Of a stretch of DNA of 18,190 nt, positions 1 to 9,854 are shown in pieces. The stretch's first letter is position 1, and every line of letters begins with the position of its first letter. Source of the DNA: an uncultured Roseateles sp. (lineage in GTDB: Bacteria; Pseudomonadota; Gammaproteobacteria; Burkholderiales; Burkholderiaceae); assembly GCA_946886855.1 (NCBI GenBank), contig CAMPJJ010000103.1, positions 1 through 18,190 on the forward strand, given 5' to 3'. The translations under genes and the position numbers were made by a program. Under the pieces are notes generated by a model that was not told where the DNA came from, did not search any database, and saw nothing but the letters and a program-made list of their open reading frames with translations.

Positions 1-31
1 CCCGCTCACCCCACCCAAGAAGGAGCCCACC

Positions 32-1015
32 ATGAACGCCATCGCCACCCTCGCCCGCCAATCGCGTCGCCAACTGCTGGTCCTGTCGACGCTGGCCGTC
101 GCCGTTGCCGGCGCGGTTGCCACGCCCGCGCTCGCCGCGGAGGCCAAGCCCGCACGCGCCCCGGTCGTCAGCGCGCAACCGTCGGGGTCCTACATCACCA
201 CGAAGGACGGCGTGCAGCTCTACTACAAGGACTGGGGCCCGAAGAACGGCCAGCCGGTCGTGTTCAGCCACGGCTGGCCGCTGAACTCGGACAGCTGGGA
301 ATCGCAGATGATCTTCCTGGCCGACCACGGCTACCGCGTCATCGCCCATGACCGCCGCGGCCACGGCCGCTCCAGCCAGCCCTGGGACGGCAACGACATG
401 GACCACTACGCCGACGACCTGGCCACCGTCATCGAGACGCTGAACCTCAAGAATGCGGTGCTGGTCGGCTTCTCCACCGGCGGCGGCGAAGTCGCCCGCT
501 ACATCGGCCGCCACGGCACCTCGCGCGTGGCCAAGGCGGTGCTGATCTCCGCCGTCCCGCCGATCATGGTCAAGTCCGACAAGAACCCCGGCGGCCTGCC
601 CATCGCCGTCTTCGACGGCATCCGCAAGGCCCAGCTCGACAACCGGTCGCAGCTCTACAAGGACATCCCCGCCGGCCCGTTCTACGGCTTCAACCGCCCG
701 GGCGCCAAGGTCTCCCAAGGCCTGATCGACAACTGGTGGTTCCAGGGCATGCAAGGCGGCCACAAGAACACCTATGACTCGATCAAGGCGTTCTCCGAAA
801 CCGACTTCACCGAAGACCTGAAGAAGTTCGACAAGCCCACGCTGATCATCCACGGCGACGACGACCAGATCGTGCCGATCGACGCCGCGGGCCGCGCCTC
901 GGCCAAGCTGATCAAGGGCTCGGAGCTGAAGGTCTACCCGGGCGCGCCCCACGGCCTGACCGACACCCACAAGGACCGCGTCAACGCGGACCTGCTGGCC
1001 TTCATCCGCCAGTGA
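32..1015 (+). CDS. Exported alpha/beta hydrolase, non-heme chloroperoxidase-like
   Basis: A 327-residue serine hydrolase of the alpha/beta fold, closest in style to the cofactor-free 'chloroperoxidase'/esterase group. The start has a clear Shine-Dalgarno AAGGAG at 20-25, six bases before ATG. Residues 1-35 form a signal peptide: S-R-R-Q-L-L at 11-16 resembles a Tat twin-arginine motif, followed by a hydrophobic stretch and a likely cut after A-L-A at 35. The mature part has the oxyanion region [10 protein letters not shown] (about 80-89), the nucleophile elbow GFSTGG with Ser148, the acid in HGDDDQIVP (probably Asp278) and the base His307 in APHG, so the catalytic triad is intact. Most relatives have GFSMGG; the Thr is a mild variant. 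The exact substrate cannot be read from sequence; ester hydrolysis or perhydrolysis in the periplasm is the likely activity. No operon partner is visible; a hairpin follows the stop. Confidence 0.9.
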   Translation: MNAIATLARQSRRQLLVLSTLAVAVAGAVATPALAAEAKPARAPVVSAQPSGSYITTKDGVQLYYKDWGPKNGQPVVFSHGWPLNSDSWESQMIFLADHGYRVIAHDRRGHGRSSQPWDGNDMDHYADDLATVIETLNLKNAVLVGFSTGGGEVARYIGRHGTSRVAKAVLISAVPPIMVKSDKNPGGLPIAVFDGIRKAQLDNRSQLYKDIPAGPFYGFNRPGAKVSQGLIDNWWFQGMQGGHKNTYDSIKAFSETDFTEDLKKFDKPTLIIHGDDDQIVPIDAAGRASAKLIKGSELKVYPGAPHGLTDTHKDRVNADLLAFIRQ

Positions 1016-1021
1016 CACCTC

Positions 1022-1039
1022 CGGCTACCCCGGTAGCCG
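1022..1039 (+). terminator. Possible terminator hairpin after the hydrolase gene
   Basis: CGGCTAC (1022-1028) pairs with GTAGCCG (1033-1039) across a 4-base loop, seven bases after the hydrolase stop codon. Only two T residues follow, so as a Rho-independent terminator it is weak; the position is the main support. Confidence 0.4.
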
Positions 1040-1101
1040 CTTGAAACGCCGGACGCCCCGCTCCCGATCCAGGGGCCGGGCGACCGCGGCGCAAGACCCG
1101 C

Positions 1102-1117
1102 CCCCCACCTTCGGGGG
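1102..1117. other. GC hairpin in the 1016-1214 intergenic gap
   Basis: CCCCC (1102-1106) pairs with GGGGG (1113-1117) around a 6-base loop. There is no T-run on either side. It lies between the hydrolase and the acetyltransferase and could belong to a leader or a weak terminator; the rest of the 199-base gap shows no promoter I can defend. Confidence 0.3.
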
Positions 1118-1214
1118 AAGTCAGACGCGGGGTTTCGCCTGCCGCTCCGTTTGGTACGCTCGGTGATCTTTCCGATGGCCGGCGCCTCGACGCGCCGGCG
1201 CGTGGACCCCGCCG

Positions 1215-1808
1215 ATGCCGATCCCCCTGCCGCTCTCCGCCTTGCTGCCCCATGTCCGCGTGTTCGAACTCCAGGCCAGCGACGAGGACCTGCTCCAACG
1301 GTTCTACGAACGGAATCCGCTGTACTTCGAGCAGGTGAACGGCGCCCCGCCCCGCCCCGACGAAGCCCGCGAAGAGATCCGCGACCTCCCGCCCGACGGG
1401 TGGAGCTTCAGTGCCAAACGGTTGCTGGGTTACGCCGACGACTCGGGCGAACTGGTCGCGATGGCTTCGCTGGTCTCGGACCTGATGGCCCCCCGCGTCT
1501 GGCTGGTCGGACTTTTCATCGTCGCCACCTCGCTGCACGGCTCCTCGGCGGCCCGCGAGATCTATGCGGAACTGGAGCGCTGGATGCTGGGCAACGGCGC
1601 GCGGTGGGTGCGATTGGGGGTCGTCGTCGGCAACCACCGCGCGGAGCGCTTCTGGGAGCGCCAGGGCTTCACCGAGGTCCGCCGTCGCGACGGCCTCACG
1701 ATGGGCCAGCGCGTCAACGAGCTGCGCGTGATGGTCAAGCCGCTGGACGGCGGCCAGATCGCCGACTACCTGGCGATGGTGCCCCGGGACCGGCCGGGGG
1801 AGCCCTGA
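1215..1808 (+). CDS. GNAT family N-acetyltransferase
   Basis: A 197-residue protein with a GNAT acetyltransferase fold. The central strand and acetyl-CoA loop are seen at about 95-117 (VWLVGLFIV, then LHGSSAAREIY in the place of the Q/R-x-x-G-x-G/A loop), followed by a long helix. Motif B at 140-152 (NHRAERFWERQGF) is the typical C-terminal part in which a small protein or metabolite acetylase positions its substrate; N140, A143, F146, Y-equivalent W147 and the GF pair are the usual conserved points. The acceptor substrate is unknown. The ATG at 1215 is the first in frame; no strong ribosome site precedes it. The protein tail is rich in Pro/Arg. It is followed ten bases later by a strong hairpin, and the next genes run the other way, so it appears to be transcribed alone or with the upstream hydrolase. 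Confidence 0.85.
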   Translation: MPIPLPLSALLPHVRVFELQASDEDLLQRFYERNPLYFEQVNGAPPRPDEAREEIRDLPPDGWSFSAKRLLGYADDSGELVAMASLVSDLMAPRVWLVGLFIVATSLHGSSAAREIYAELERWMLGNGARWVRLGVVVGNHRAERFWERQGFTEVRRRDGLTMGQRVNELRVMVKPLDGGQIADYLAMVPRDRPGEP

Positions 1809-1817
1809 ACGGCACAA

Positions 1818-1835
1818 GGGGCCCTCACGGGCCCC
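1818..1835. terminator. Terminator hairpin between convergent genes
   Basis: GGGGCCC (1818-1824) and GGGCCCC (1829-1835) form a perfect 7-bp stem with loop TCAC, nine bases after the acetyltransferase stop. On + it is followed by TCGTCGTCCTG, a loosely T-rich tail; on - it sits 44 bases beyond the livF stop. Its place between converging genes suggests it ends transcription from both sides. Confidence 0.6.
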
Positions 1836-1878
1836 TCGTCGTCCTGCGTGTGGCTGGCGGGCCGACCTGCTCGCCCAC

Positions 1879-2595
1879 TTATTCGCCGAGGTAGGCCGCG
1901 CGCACCTTCGGGTCGTTGAGCAGCGTCCTGCCGTCGCCCTGCATCGTGATCACCCCCGACTCCATCACGTAGCCACGGTTGGCGAGCTCCAGCGCGCGGC
2001 TGGCGTTCTGCTCGACGAGCAGCACCGTCACGCCCTGCTTGTGGATGTCGTTCACGACCTCGAAGATCTTGTCGACCATGATCGGCGACAGGCCCATCGA
2101 CGGCTCGTCCAGCAGCAGCAGCTTGGGGCGGGCCATCAGCGCGCGGCCCATGGCCAGCATCTGCTGCTCGCCGCCGGACATCGTGCCGGCGAGCTGGTTG
2201 CGACGCTCCTTGAGCCGCGGGAAGAGGCCGAAGACCTTCTCGATGTCGGCCTCGATCTCCTTGTCCTTGCGGATGAACGCGCCCATCTGCAGGTTCTCGG
2301 TGATCGTCATGCGGGTGAAGGTGCCGCGGCCTTCGGGCACCATCACCAGGCCCTGCTTGGCCAGGTCCCAGGCGCCCTGGCCCTTGATCGAGCGGCCCAT
2401 GAACTTCACGTCGCCGACACCCAGCGGCTGCAGCCCGGTGATGGCCTTGAGCGTCGTGGTCTTGCCCGCGCCGTTGGCGCCGATCAGCGAGACGAGCTCG
2501 CCCGGGCGCACGTCGAAGTCCACGCCCTTGACCGCCTGGATCCCGCCGTACGCGACCTTGAGGCCCTCGACCTGGAGGAGGATGTTGTCTGCCAT
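1879..2595 (-). CDS. livF: LivF-type ABC transporter ATPase
   Basis: One of the two ATPases of a branched-chain amino-acid (HAAT family) importer, acting on the cytoplasmic side of the membrane with LivG. The protein is 238 residues from the ATG at 2595, normal for LivF. Seen in order: Walker A GANGAGKTT (39-47), Q-loop region, signature SGGEQQ (140-145), Walker B LLLLDEP (159-165; Asp163, catalytic Glu164) and the switch region LLVEQN (192-197), where LivF proteins commonly have Gln instead of His. I chose 2595 over the in-frame ATG at 2610 because a GGA lies about nine bases upstream of 2595 and nothing useful precedes 2610; the reading frame stays open further back inside livG, but that part does not look like LivF. 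It is the last gene of livHMGF, 23 bases after livG. Confidence 0.93.
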   Translation of the reverse strand: MADNILLQVEGLKVAYGGIQAVKGVDFDVRPGELVSLIGANGAGKTTTLKAITGLQPLGVGDVKFMGRSIKGQGAWDLAKQGLVMVPEGRGTFTRMTITENLQMGAFIRKDKEIEADIEKVFGLFPRLKERRNQLAGTMSGGEQQMLAMGRALMARPKLLLLDEPSMGLSPIMVDKIFEVVNDIHKQGVTVLLVEQNASRALELANRGYVMESGVITMQGDGRTLLNDPKVRAAYLGE

Positions 2596-2618
2596 CTTTT
2601 CGATTTCCATGGGTCGGG

Positions 2619-3410
<792 letters not shown>

Positions 3411-3432
3411 TGGTTCTTGCTCCTGGCGCGGG

Positions 3433-4566
3433 TCAGGTGGCGTTGATCGCATTGCCGGCGTTCGCGGGCGGCTGCGCGCCCGGCGGCAGCGGCCGGGACT
3501 TGCCGTGCTCGGGCGAGGGCCACAGGCCGCGCGGACGCATCAGCATGATCACGATCATGGCCAGCGCCACCAGCAGCTGGCGCAGGATGGACGCGTCCAG
3601 GCGGCCGTCGGTCATCTCCTGCAGCGGGCCGGCGACGTAGCGCAGCACTTCCGGCAGCGCCGCCAGCAGCAGCGCGCCCAGGATCACGCCCGGGATGTGG
3701 CCGATGCCGCCCAGCACCACCATGGCGACGATCATGATCGACTCCTGCAGGCTGAACGATTCCGGCGAGACGAAGCCCTGGAAGGCGCCGAACATCGAGC
3801 CCGACACGCCGCCGAAGGTGGCGCCCATGCCGAAGGCCAGCAGCTTCATGTTGCGGGTGTTGATGCCCATGGCCTTGGCGGCGATCTCGTCCTCGCGGAT
3901 GGCCATCCAGGCGCGGCCGATGCGGGAGTTCTCGAGCCGGTAGCAGATCAGCACCGAGCCGACCACCAGCGCCAGGAACAGGTAGTAGTACATCGACACC
4001 GAGTTGACGGTGAAGCCGAGGATCTCGTGGTTCTGGCTGAACTCGAAGCCCCAGAAATGGACGCCGTCGATCTGGCCGATGCCGCGCGGGCCGTTGGTGA
4101 TGTTCAGCGGATATTCCATGTTGTTCAGGAACACCCGGATGATCTCGCCGAAGCCCAGCGTCACGATGGCCAGGTAGTCGCCGCGCAGCTTCAGCGTCGG
4201 CGCGCCCAGCAGCACGCCGAACAGTCCCGCCAGCAGCGCCGCCAGCGCGATGGCCAGCAGCAGCGGCAGGTGCAGCCCGTTGGGGAAGGCCGCGGCGATG
4301 TGCTCGAAGTTCTCCGCCAGGTGCGGGCTGTTGAGCAGCGCGAAGAGGTAGGCGCCCACCGCGTAGAACGCGACGTAGCCCAGGTCGAGCAGGCCGGCGT
4401 AGCCGACGACGATGTTCAGGCCCAGGGCCAGCAGCACGTACAGCAGCGCCAGGTCGATGATGCGGACCGGGCCGTTGCCGAACTGCTGCGCGAACAGCGG
4501 CAGCACCAGCAGCAGCACGCCGGCGATCAGGAAGGTGATCAGCTTGGAGGATTTGGTCTGGAACAT
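3433..4566 (-). CDS. livM: LivM-type ABC transporter permease
   Basis: Inner-membrane permease of the branched-chain amino-acid type importer, 377 residues, with many hydrophobic segments. The family pattern LNIVVGYAGLLDLGYVAF is at about 50-67, TLKLRGDYLAIVTLGFGEIIR at about 124-144, and the ATPase-contacting 'EAA-like' loop RAWMAIREDEIAAKAMGI near 218-235. LLRP-type ending MRPRGLWP is followed by a polar Pro-rich tail of about 30 residues on the cytoplasmic side. A strong ribosome site GAGGAG (plus-strand CTCCTC 4573-4578) lies six bases before the ATG and overlaps the livH stop codon, so translation is probably coupled to livH. Gap to livH is 10 bases. Confidence 0.94.
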   Translation of the reverse strand: MFQTKSSKLITFLIAGVLLLVLPLFAQQFGNGPVRIIDLALLYVLLALGLNIVVGYAGLLDLGYVAFYAVGAYLFALLNSPHLAENFEHIAAAFPNGLHLPLLLAIALAALLAGLFGVLLGAPTLKLRGDYLAIVTLGFGEIIRVFLNNMEYPLNITNGPRGIGQIDGVHFWGFEFSQNHEILGFTVNSVSMYYYLFLALVVGSVLICYRLENSRIGRAWMAIREDEIAAKAMGINTRNMKLLAFGMGATFGGVSGSMFGAFQGFVSPESFSLQESIMIVAMVVLGGIGHIPGVILGALLLAALPEVLRYVAGPLQEMTDGRLDASILRQLLVALAMIVIMLMRPRGLWPSPEHGKSRPLPPGAQPPANAGNAINAT

Positions 4567-4576
4567 GTGGGGCTCC

Positions 4577-5500
4577 TCAGGCGCGATCGGCGACGCGTTC
4601 GCCCAGCAGGCCGGACGGCCGCAGGGTCAGCACCAGGATCAGCGCGATGAAGGCGAAGATGTCGGAGTAATGGCTGCCCAGCACGCCGCCGGTCCAGTCG
4701 CCGAGGTAGCCGGCGCCGATCGCCTCGATCAGGCCCAGCAGCACCCCGCCGACCATCGCGCCGGCCAGGTTGCCGATGCCGCCCACCACCGCGGCGGTGA
4801 AGGCCTTCAGGCCCGGCAGCACGCCCATCGTGTGCTGCGCGGTGCCGTAGTTGGCGGCCCACATCAGGCCGGCCACCGCGGCCAGCGCGGCGCCGATGAT
4901 GAAGGTCAGCGAGATCACCGCATCCGGCTTGACGCCCATCAGCGAGGCCACGCGCGGGTTCTCGGCGGTGGCGCGCATCGCGCGGCCCATCTTGGTATGG
5001 TTCACCAGGAACAGCAGGCCGCCCAGGATCACGACCGTGGTCACCAGGATCACGATCTGCGTCACCGTGATCACGGCGCCGCCGATGTGGATCGGATCCG
5101 CCGGCAGCAGCTGCGGGAAGGGTTTGGGGTTCGGCTTCCAGATGATCATCGCCAGCGTCTGCAGCAGCAGCGACATGCCCATCGCGGTGATCAGCGGCGC
5201 CAGTCTGGGGGCGCTGCGCAGCGGCCGGTAGGCGATCTTCTCGATCGTGTAGTTCAGCAGCGTGCAGACCACGATCGCGCACACCAGCGCGGCCAGCATC
5301 AGCACCCAGCCGGGCAGACCCAGCGACGCCAGCGCCGTGACCACGGTCCAGCTCACGAGCGCCCCCACCATCAGCACGTCGCCGTGCGCGAAGTTGATGA
5401 GGTTGATGATGCCGTAGACCATCGTGTAGCCCAGCGCGACGAGGGCATACATGCTCCCCAGCACCAGGCCGTTGATGATCTGCTGAAAAAGTATCTCCAT
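4577..5500 (-). CDS. livH: LivH-type ABC transporter permease, first gene of the liv operon
   Basis: Second inner-membrane permease of the importer, 307 residues. The N-terminal signature of LivH is plain: QQIINGLVLGSMYALVALGY, then MVYGIINLINFAHGD. The ATPase-contact loop GRAMRATAENPRVASLMGV is near 171-190 and the end LTLRPSGLLGERV is typical. It starts the operon livH-livM-livG-livF. The ribosome site is weak (only a GGGG run seven to ten bases upstream). A near-perfect sigma-54 promoter at 5554-5571 points into this gene with a 40-45 base leader, so transcription should need RpoN and an activator, most simply the DctD-like protein encoded divergently. No periplasmic substrate-binding protein is encoded in the operon, so the transported compound (branched-chain amino acid, amide, urea or other) cannot be named. 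Confidence 0.93.
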   Translation of the reverse strand: MEILFQQIINGLVLGSMYALVALGYTMVYGIINLINFAHGDVLMVGALVSWTVVTALASLGLPGWVLMLAALVCAIVVCTLLNYTIEKIAYRPLRSAPRLAPLITAMGMSLLLQTLAMIIWKPNPKPFPQLLPADPIHIGGAVITVTQIVILVTTVVILGGLLFLVNHTKMGRAMRATAENPRVASLMGVKPDAVISLTFIIGAALAAVAGLMWAANYGTAQHTMGVLPGLKAFTAAVVGGIGNLAGAMVGGVLLGLIEAIGAGYLGDWTGGVLGSHYSDIFAFIALILVLTLRPSGLLGERVADRA

Positions 5501-5553
5501 AAGGCCCCAGCATGTAGTTGGACACGGCTCGCACCGCGTGACGGCGCTTCGGG

Positions 5554-5571
5554 GTGCAACCCCCGTGCCAA
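5554..5571 (-). promoter_or_regulatory. Sigma-54 (RpoN) promoter of the liv operon
   Basis: Read on the minus strand the site is TTGGCACGGGGGTTGCAC. It matches the sigma-54 consensus TGGCACG-N4-TTGC at every fixed base, with GG (5569-5568) and GC (5557-5556) separated by exactly 10 bases. The predicted start of transcription is near 5544, giving a leader of about 44 bases before livH. Sigma-54 promoters cannot fire without an AAA+ activator, and a gene for one lies in the adjacent divergent operon. Confidence 0.85.
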
Positions 5572-5610
5572 GCAGTCCGTTTCAAGGGTATTCACCGACA
5601 AGGCCACATC

Positions 5611-5620
5611 CGTGCGCACG
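5611..5620. promoter_or_regulatory. Palindrome, possible second activator site
   Basis: CGTGCGCACG is a perfect 10-bp palindrome centred about 71 bases upstream of the predicted liv start. It shares the GTGCG/CGCAC half-sites of the stronger dyad at 5659-5674, but without the spacer. The two centres are 51 bases apart, close to five helical turns. In GC-rich DNA a 10-bp palindrome could be chance. Confidence 0.35.
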
Positions 5621-5658
5621 AGTCGGCGTTGTGTTCCCAGTCTCGGCGACGCAACGGG

Positions 5659-5674
5659 GTGCGGAAATCCGCAC
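5659..5674. promoter_or_regulatory. Likely upstream activator site for the liv sigma-54 promoter
   Basis: GTGCGGAAATCCGCAC is a 16-bp dyad: arms GTGCGGA and TCCGCAC around AA. It is centred about 122 bases upstream of the predicted liv transcription start, the usual distance for an NtrC/DctD-class enhancer site, and about 117 bases before the sensor-kinase start codon, so it could also serve autoregulation. Binding by the neighbouring DctD-like protein is inferred. Confidence 0.6.
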
Positions 5675-5783
5675 AAACCGCCTAGCCAGCCGGGCGATTC
5701 CTCGCCAGTCACAAAAAAGCCGCCGCGCCGGGTGCAAGGCATGCGCCAAGTTGGGCACACTGGGCGTCGATTTTTCGTCTCCC

Positions 5784-7662
5784 ATGCCCTCGGTCGCCTC
5801 CTCCTCCTTCGCCCCGACATCGGTCCGCCAGCGGCTGGCGCATTTCCTCGGCCGGCCCACCTTCTACCTGTACCTCACCGGCGTGCTGATGCTGCTGGGC
5901 CTGCTGCTGGGCCACCGCTTCAGCGAACGCGCGAGTCTGGACCAGTTGAGCGCGCTGGCGACGGAAAGACTGGAGCTTTACGCGTCCAACCTGCAGACCG
6001 AGCTGGGCCGCCACGCCTACCTGCCCAGCCTGCTGGCCATCGACGGCGACGTGACCCGGCTGATCGAGCATCCCGACGACGACGCCCTGCGCAAGGCCGC
6101 CAGCCTGCTGCTGGCGCGGGTCAACGTGCGGGCGGGGACGACGCAGATCTTCGTCGCCGATCCGGAAGGCCGCGTGCTCGCGTCCAGCGAGCCGCTGACG
6201 CCGCCGCTGCGCCTGCAGCAGGCCATCGAGCAGGACCGCCACCACTTCTTCGCCTCGGACGCCGGCCAGGCGGGGCTGAGCGGCTCGACCAACTTCTTCC
6301 TGCTGCATCCGCTGCGGCGCAACCAGCAGCTGCAGGGCGTGATCGTCGTGAAGCTCAACCTGGCGCCGCTGGAGGCGACCTGGGTGGACCTCGGCCTGCG
6401 CTCGCAGGGGGAACGCATCCTGGTCTCGGACGACCAGGGCGTGGTGATCATGAGCTCGGTCGAGGACTGGCGCTACGCGGTGCTCAACCGCGCCGACGCG
6501 TCCGAGCGCGACCGGCTGCAGGCCAGCGCGCGTTACCCGCGGATCGGGCCCGACCTGGGCCTGCCCGGCGCGCTGGAGGCCTACAACAGCCTGCTGGTGC
6601 GGGCGCCGGCGCCGGCCAGCACGACGCTGCTGGCGCAGGAGCGGCAGCTGCTGCCGCTGGGCGTGCGCCTGCTCGCCCTGTCCGACCTGTCGGAAGTGCG
6701 GCGCCAGGCACGCCTGGCCGCGTGGAGCGGCGCGGCCTTCGGCGCGGCGATCGGGATGCTGCTGCTCTACCTCGCGTCGCGCCGGCGCGCGCTGCGGCAG
6801 CTCTTCCACGCGAAGACCGAATTGCAGAACGCGCATGCGCAGCTGGAGCTCATCGTCGACGAGCGCACGGCGGAACTCCGCCAGACCAACGAAGAATTGC
6901 TGGACCAGATCGCGCAGCGTCGGCAGGCCGAGGGCGAGCTGCTGCAGACCAGCAAACTGGCCGTGCTGGGGCAGATGTCGGCCGGCCTGTCCCATGAAGT
7001 CAACCAGCCGCTGACGGCGTTGCGCGCGCTGGCACGGAATTCGCAGAGGCTGCTGGAGGCCGGCCGCACGCAAGCGGTCGCGGACAACCTGCAGACGATG
7101 GACGACATGGTCGAGCGGATGGGTCAGATCACGCGCCAGCTCAAGAGCTTCGCCCGCAAGGCGGAGCCCACGCGCACGGCGGTGTCGCTGCTGGCGAGCG
7201 TGAACAACGCGCGACTGCTGCTGGAACACCGCACGCGCCAACTGGACCTGCCCGTCGAGGTCGACGTGCCGGCGGGGCTGCGCGTCAGCGCCGAATCCAA
7301 CCGGCTGGAGCAGGTGCTGGTGAACCTGCTGGCCAACGGCATCGACGCGATCGCGTCGGAGCCGCCGCACGAGGGTCATGAGCGCCGGCTGCGCGTCGCG
7401 GCGGTGCCGGCGGACGATGGGCGGCGCGTGCGCGTGCAGGTGCTGGACACCGGACCGGGGCTCAGCGAATCCCTGCTGCCGCGGCTGTTCGAGCCGTTCT
7501 TCACCACCAAGCCCGCCGGCGAAGGCCTGGGGCTGGGGCTGGTGATCTCTTCAAAAATCGTCCACGAGTTCGGCGGCGCGCTGCGGGCGCAGCGGCTGGA
7601 CCATGGCATGTGTTTCGAGTTCGACCTGGAGGTCGACACCTGGCAGGCCGAGGAGGGGCAGT

Positions 7663-7670
<8 letters not shown>
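5784..7670 (+). CDS. DctB-type membrane sensor histidine kinase
   Basis: A 628-residue sensor kinase of the DctB type (family best known for C4-dicarboxylate sensing). Transmembrane helix 1 is at about 26-43, a periplasmic Cache-like sensing region at 45-310, helix 2 at about 312-331, then a coiled coil (345-385). The dimerisation/phosphoacceptor domain has His404 in GQMSAGLSHEVNQPL; the ATPase domain has the N box with Asn514/Asn518, the G1 box DTGPGL (555-560), FEPFFTTK (569-576) and the G2 box GEGLGLGL (579-586). All catalytic boxes are intact. ATG 5784 is chosen because the protein then begins with a short basic lead into helix 1; no clear ribosome site is seen and the longer frame back to 5538 would run across the liv promoter. 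It overlaps the response-regulator gene by 8 bases. Its neighbour is a liv importer, so the ligand may be a Liv substrate, not a dicarboxylate. Confidence 0.9.
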
Positions 7671-9003
<1,333 letters not shown>

Positions 9004-9039
9004 GGGCTGGACCGCTTGTCCTTCCCCCTCTCTGGGTCC

Positions 9040-9090
9040 GTATGGGAGAAAGATTTTCCCGGCTCCGCCGCGAAAACCCTTCCCCCATAC
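9040..9090. repeat. Long imperfect inverted repeat (hairpin) after the activator gene
   Basis: A 19-base arm at 9040-9058 (GTATGGGAGAAAGATTTTC) faces a 19-base arm at 9072-9090 (GAAAACCCTTCCCCCATAC) across a 13-base loop. Sixteen pairs are Watson-Crick. The three odd pairs are A-C in a plus-strand RNA but G-U in a minus-strand RNA, so a fully paired stem exists only in the minus-strand transcript, that is, downstream of the receiver gene at 9173-9547. No T-run follows on either strand, so it is not a classical terminator; it may be a 3'-end stabiliser or an intergenic repeat element. Confidence 0.55.
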
Positions 9091-9172
9091 ACCGACACAG
9101 CACCGTCCTTCGACGACTGCGCACCGAGGTGTTCGAGGGAAGTGGTGGGCGGTGGGCGGTATTCGGTGCGCG

Positions 9173-9547
9173 TCAGGCGGCCTGACGACTGCCCTGTGAC
9201 GCGCGGGCCAGCACTTCCTTCAACTGATCAATGGTCGCAGGTTTGACCAGATAGGCGCTCGCGCCGCGACGGATCGCCTCTGCCGCATCACCAGGATCCG
9301 ACGTCCCCGTCAGCATGACGACCGTCATCGGCCCTTGCAGCAAGGCCTCGGTCAGGAAATCCATCCCCTGCCCGTCCGGCAGTGCACGGTCCAGGATGAG
9401 CACGTCCGGGCGGTGCTCGGCGATGCGCTGACGCGCCTCGCGCAAGGTCCCGGCGGTGGCGGCGGAGTAACCCTCCATTTCGAGAAGGATGCCCAGCGTT
9501 TCGCTGGACTCGAGGTTGTCGTCGACGATGACGGCGTGGGGAGGCAT
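9173..9547 (-). CDS. Single-domain response regulator (receiver only)
   Basis: A 124-residue CheY-like receiver without output domain. The acidic pair is Asp9/Asp10, the phospho-acceptor Asp53 (ILDRALPDG), the switch Thr80 (MLTGTS) and the conserved Lys102 (LVKP), so it should be phosphorylatable. ATG 9547 gives a standard receiver start (PHAVIVDDN); the frame stays open upstream but that part looks like no known domain. It is divergent from the phytochrome operon, separated by 307 bases, and convergent in position to the DctD-like gene. Its partner kinase is not evident: the hybrid kinase of the light operon is one candidate. With no DNA-binding domain it acts by protein contact or as a phosphate relay or sink. 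Confidence 0.85.
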   Translation of the reverse strand: MPPHAVIVDDNLESSETLGILLEMEGYSAATAGTLREARQRIAEHRPDVLILDRALPDGQGMDFLTEALLQGPMTVVMLTGTSDPGDAAEAIRRGASAYLVKPATIDQLKEVLARASQGSRQAA

Positions 9548-9854
9548 GGCAAACCCTGCGGAAAGAGGTCCACGGAGGAAGGCCGGCGAGCGCGGCAGAG
9601 CCGACGCGCGACGGGCGTGCGATAGGTCGACCCGGCAAATGGCGTGCCTCCCCCTGCCCTTCCTCCTCTGAAGAACGGTCGGACATTCTTGCCGGAAACG
9701 CCGGAGCGCATCGGACCCCGCGTCCGTAGGGGGCGGGACGGATGTTTGCCCTGCGTCTTTCTGACCATAATCCGCGCCTCCGCGGAACGCGCGTGCGACC
9801 CGGCTGCAACAGTGCCCCGACCGCGCCGCGCCCTCCGCCTTGCTCCCGAGCCTC
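9548..9854. other. Divergent intergenic region upstream of the phytochrome operon
   Basis: No gene is seen in these 307 bases. They should hold promoters for the receiver gene (minus) and the bph operon (plus). The only recognisable element is a CATAAT at 9766-9771. No good sigma-54 site, no long dyad and no PpsR-like site is evident. Confidence 0.5.
9745..9771 (+). promoter_or_regulatory. Weak candidate sigma-70 promoter for bphO
   Basis: CATAAT at 9766-9771 differs from the -10 consensus at one base. Upstream TTTGCC (9745-9750) is a poor -35 with a 15-base spacer. The predicted start near 9778 would give a leader of roughly 77 bases before bphO. AT-richness in this otherwise GC-rich region is the main argument. 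Confidence 0.25.

Noticed and set aside
1002..1817. 271-codon minus-strand and 247-codon plus-strand frames around the acetyltransferase
   Set aside because: Only the frame at 1215-1808 gives GNAT motifs; the others are Arg/Ala/Pro-rich shadows.
5538..5783. N-terminal extension of the sensor kinase
   Set aside because: It would place 82 residues over the sigma-54 promoter and its dyads, and the added sequence has no signal or domain character.
5709..7379. 556-codon open frame on the minus strand opposite the sensor kinase
   Set aside because: His/Arg/Gln-rich composition without domains; an antisense shadow of high-GC coding DNA. The kinase on + has all expected motifs.
9040..9090. Rho-independent terminator for the DctD-like gene
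   Set aside because: Three A-C mismatches in the plus-strand RNA and no T-run after the stem; kept as an inverted repeat.
9143..9162. Short GGTGGGC direct repeat before the receiver stop
   Set aside because: Two copies of a 7-base GC-rich word; expected by chance in this composition.
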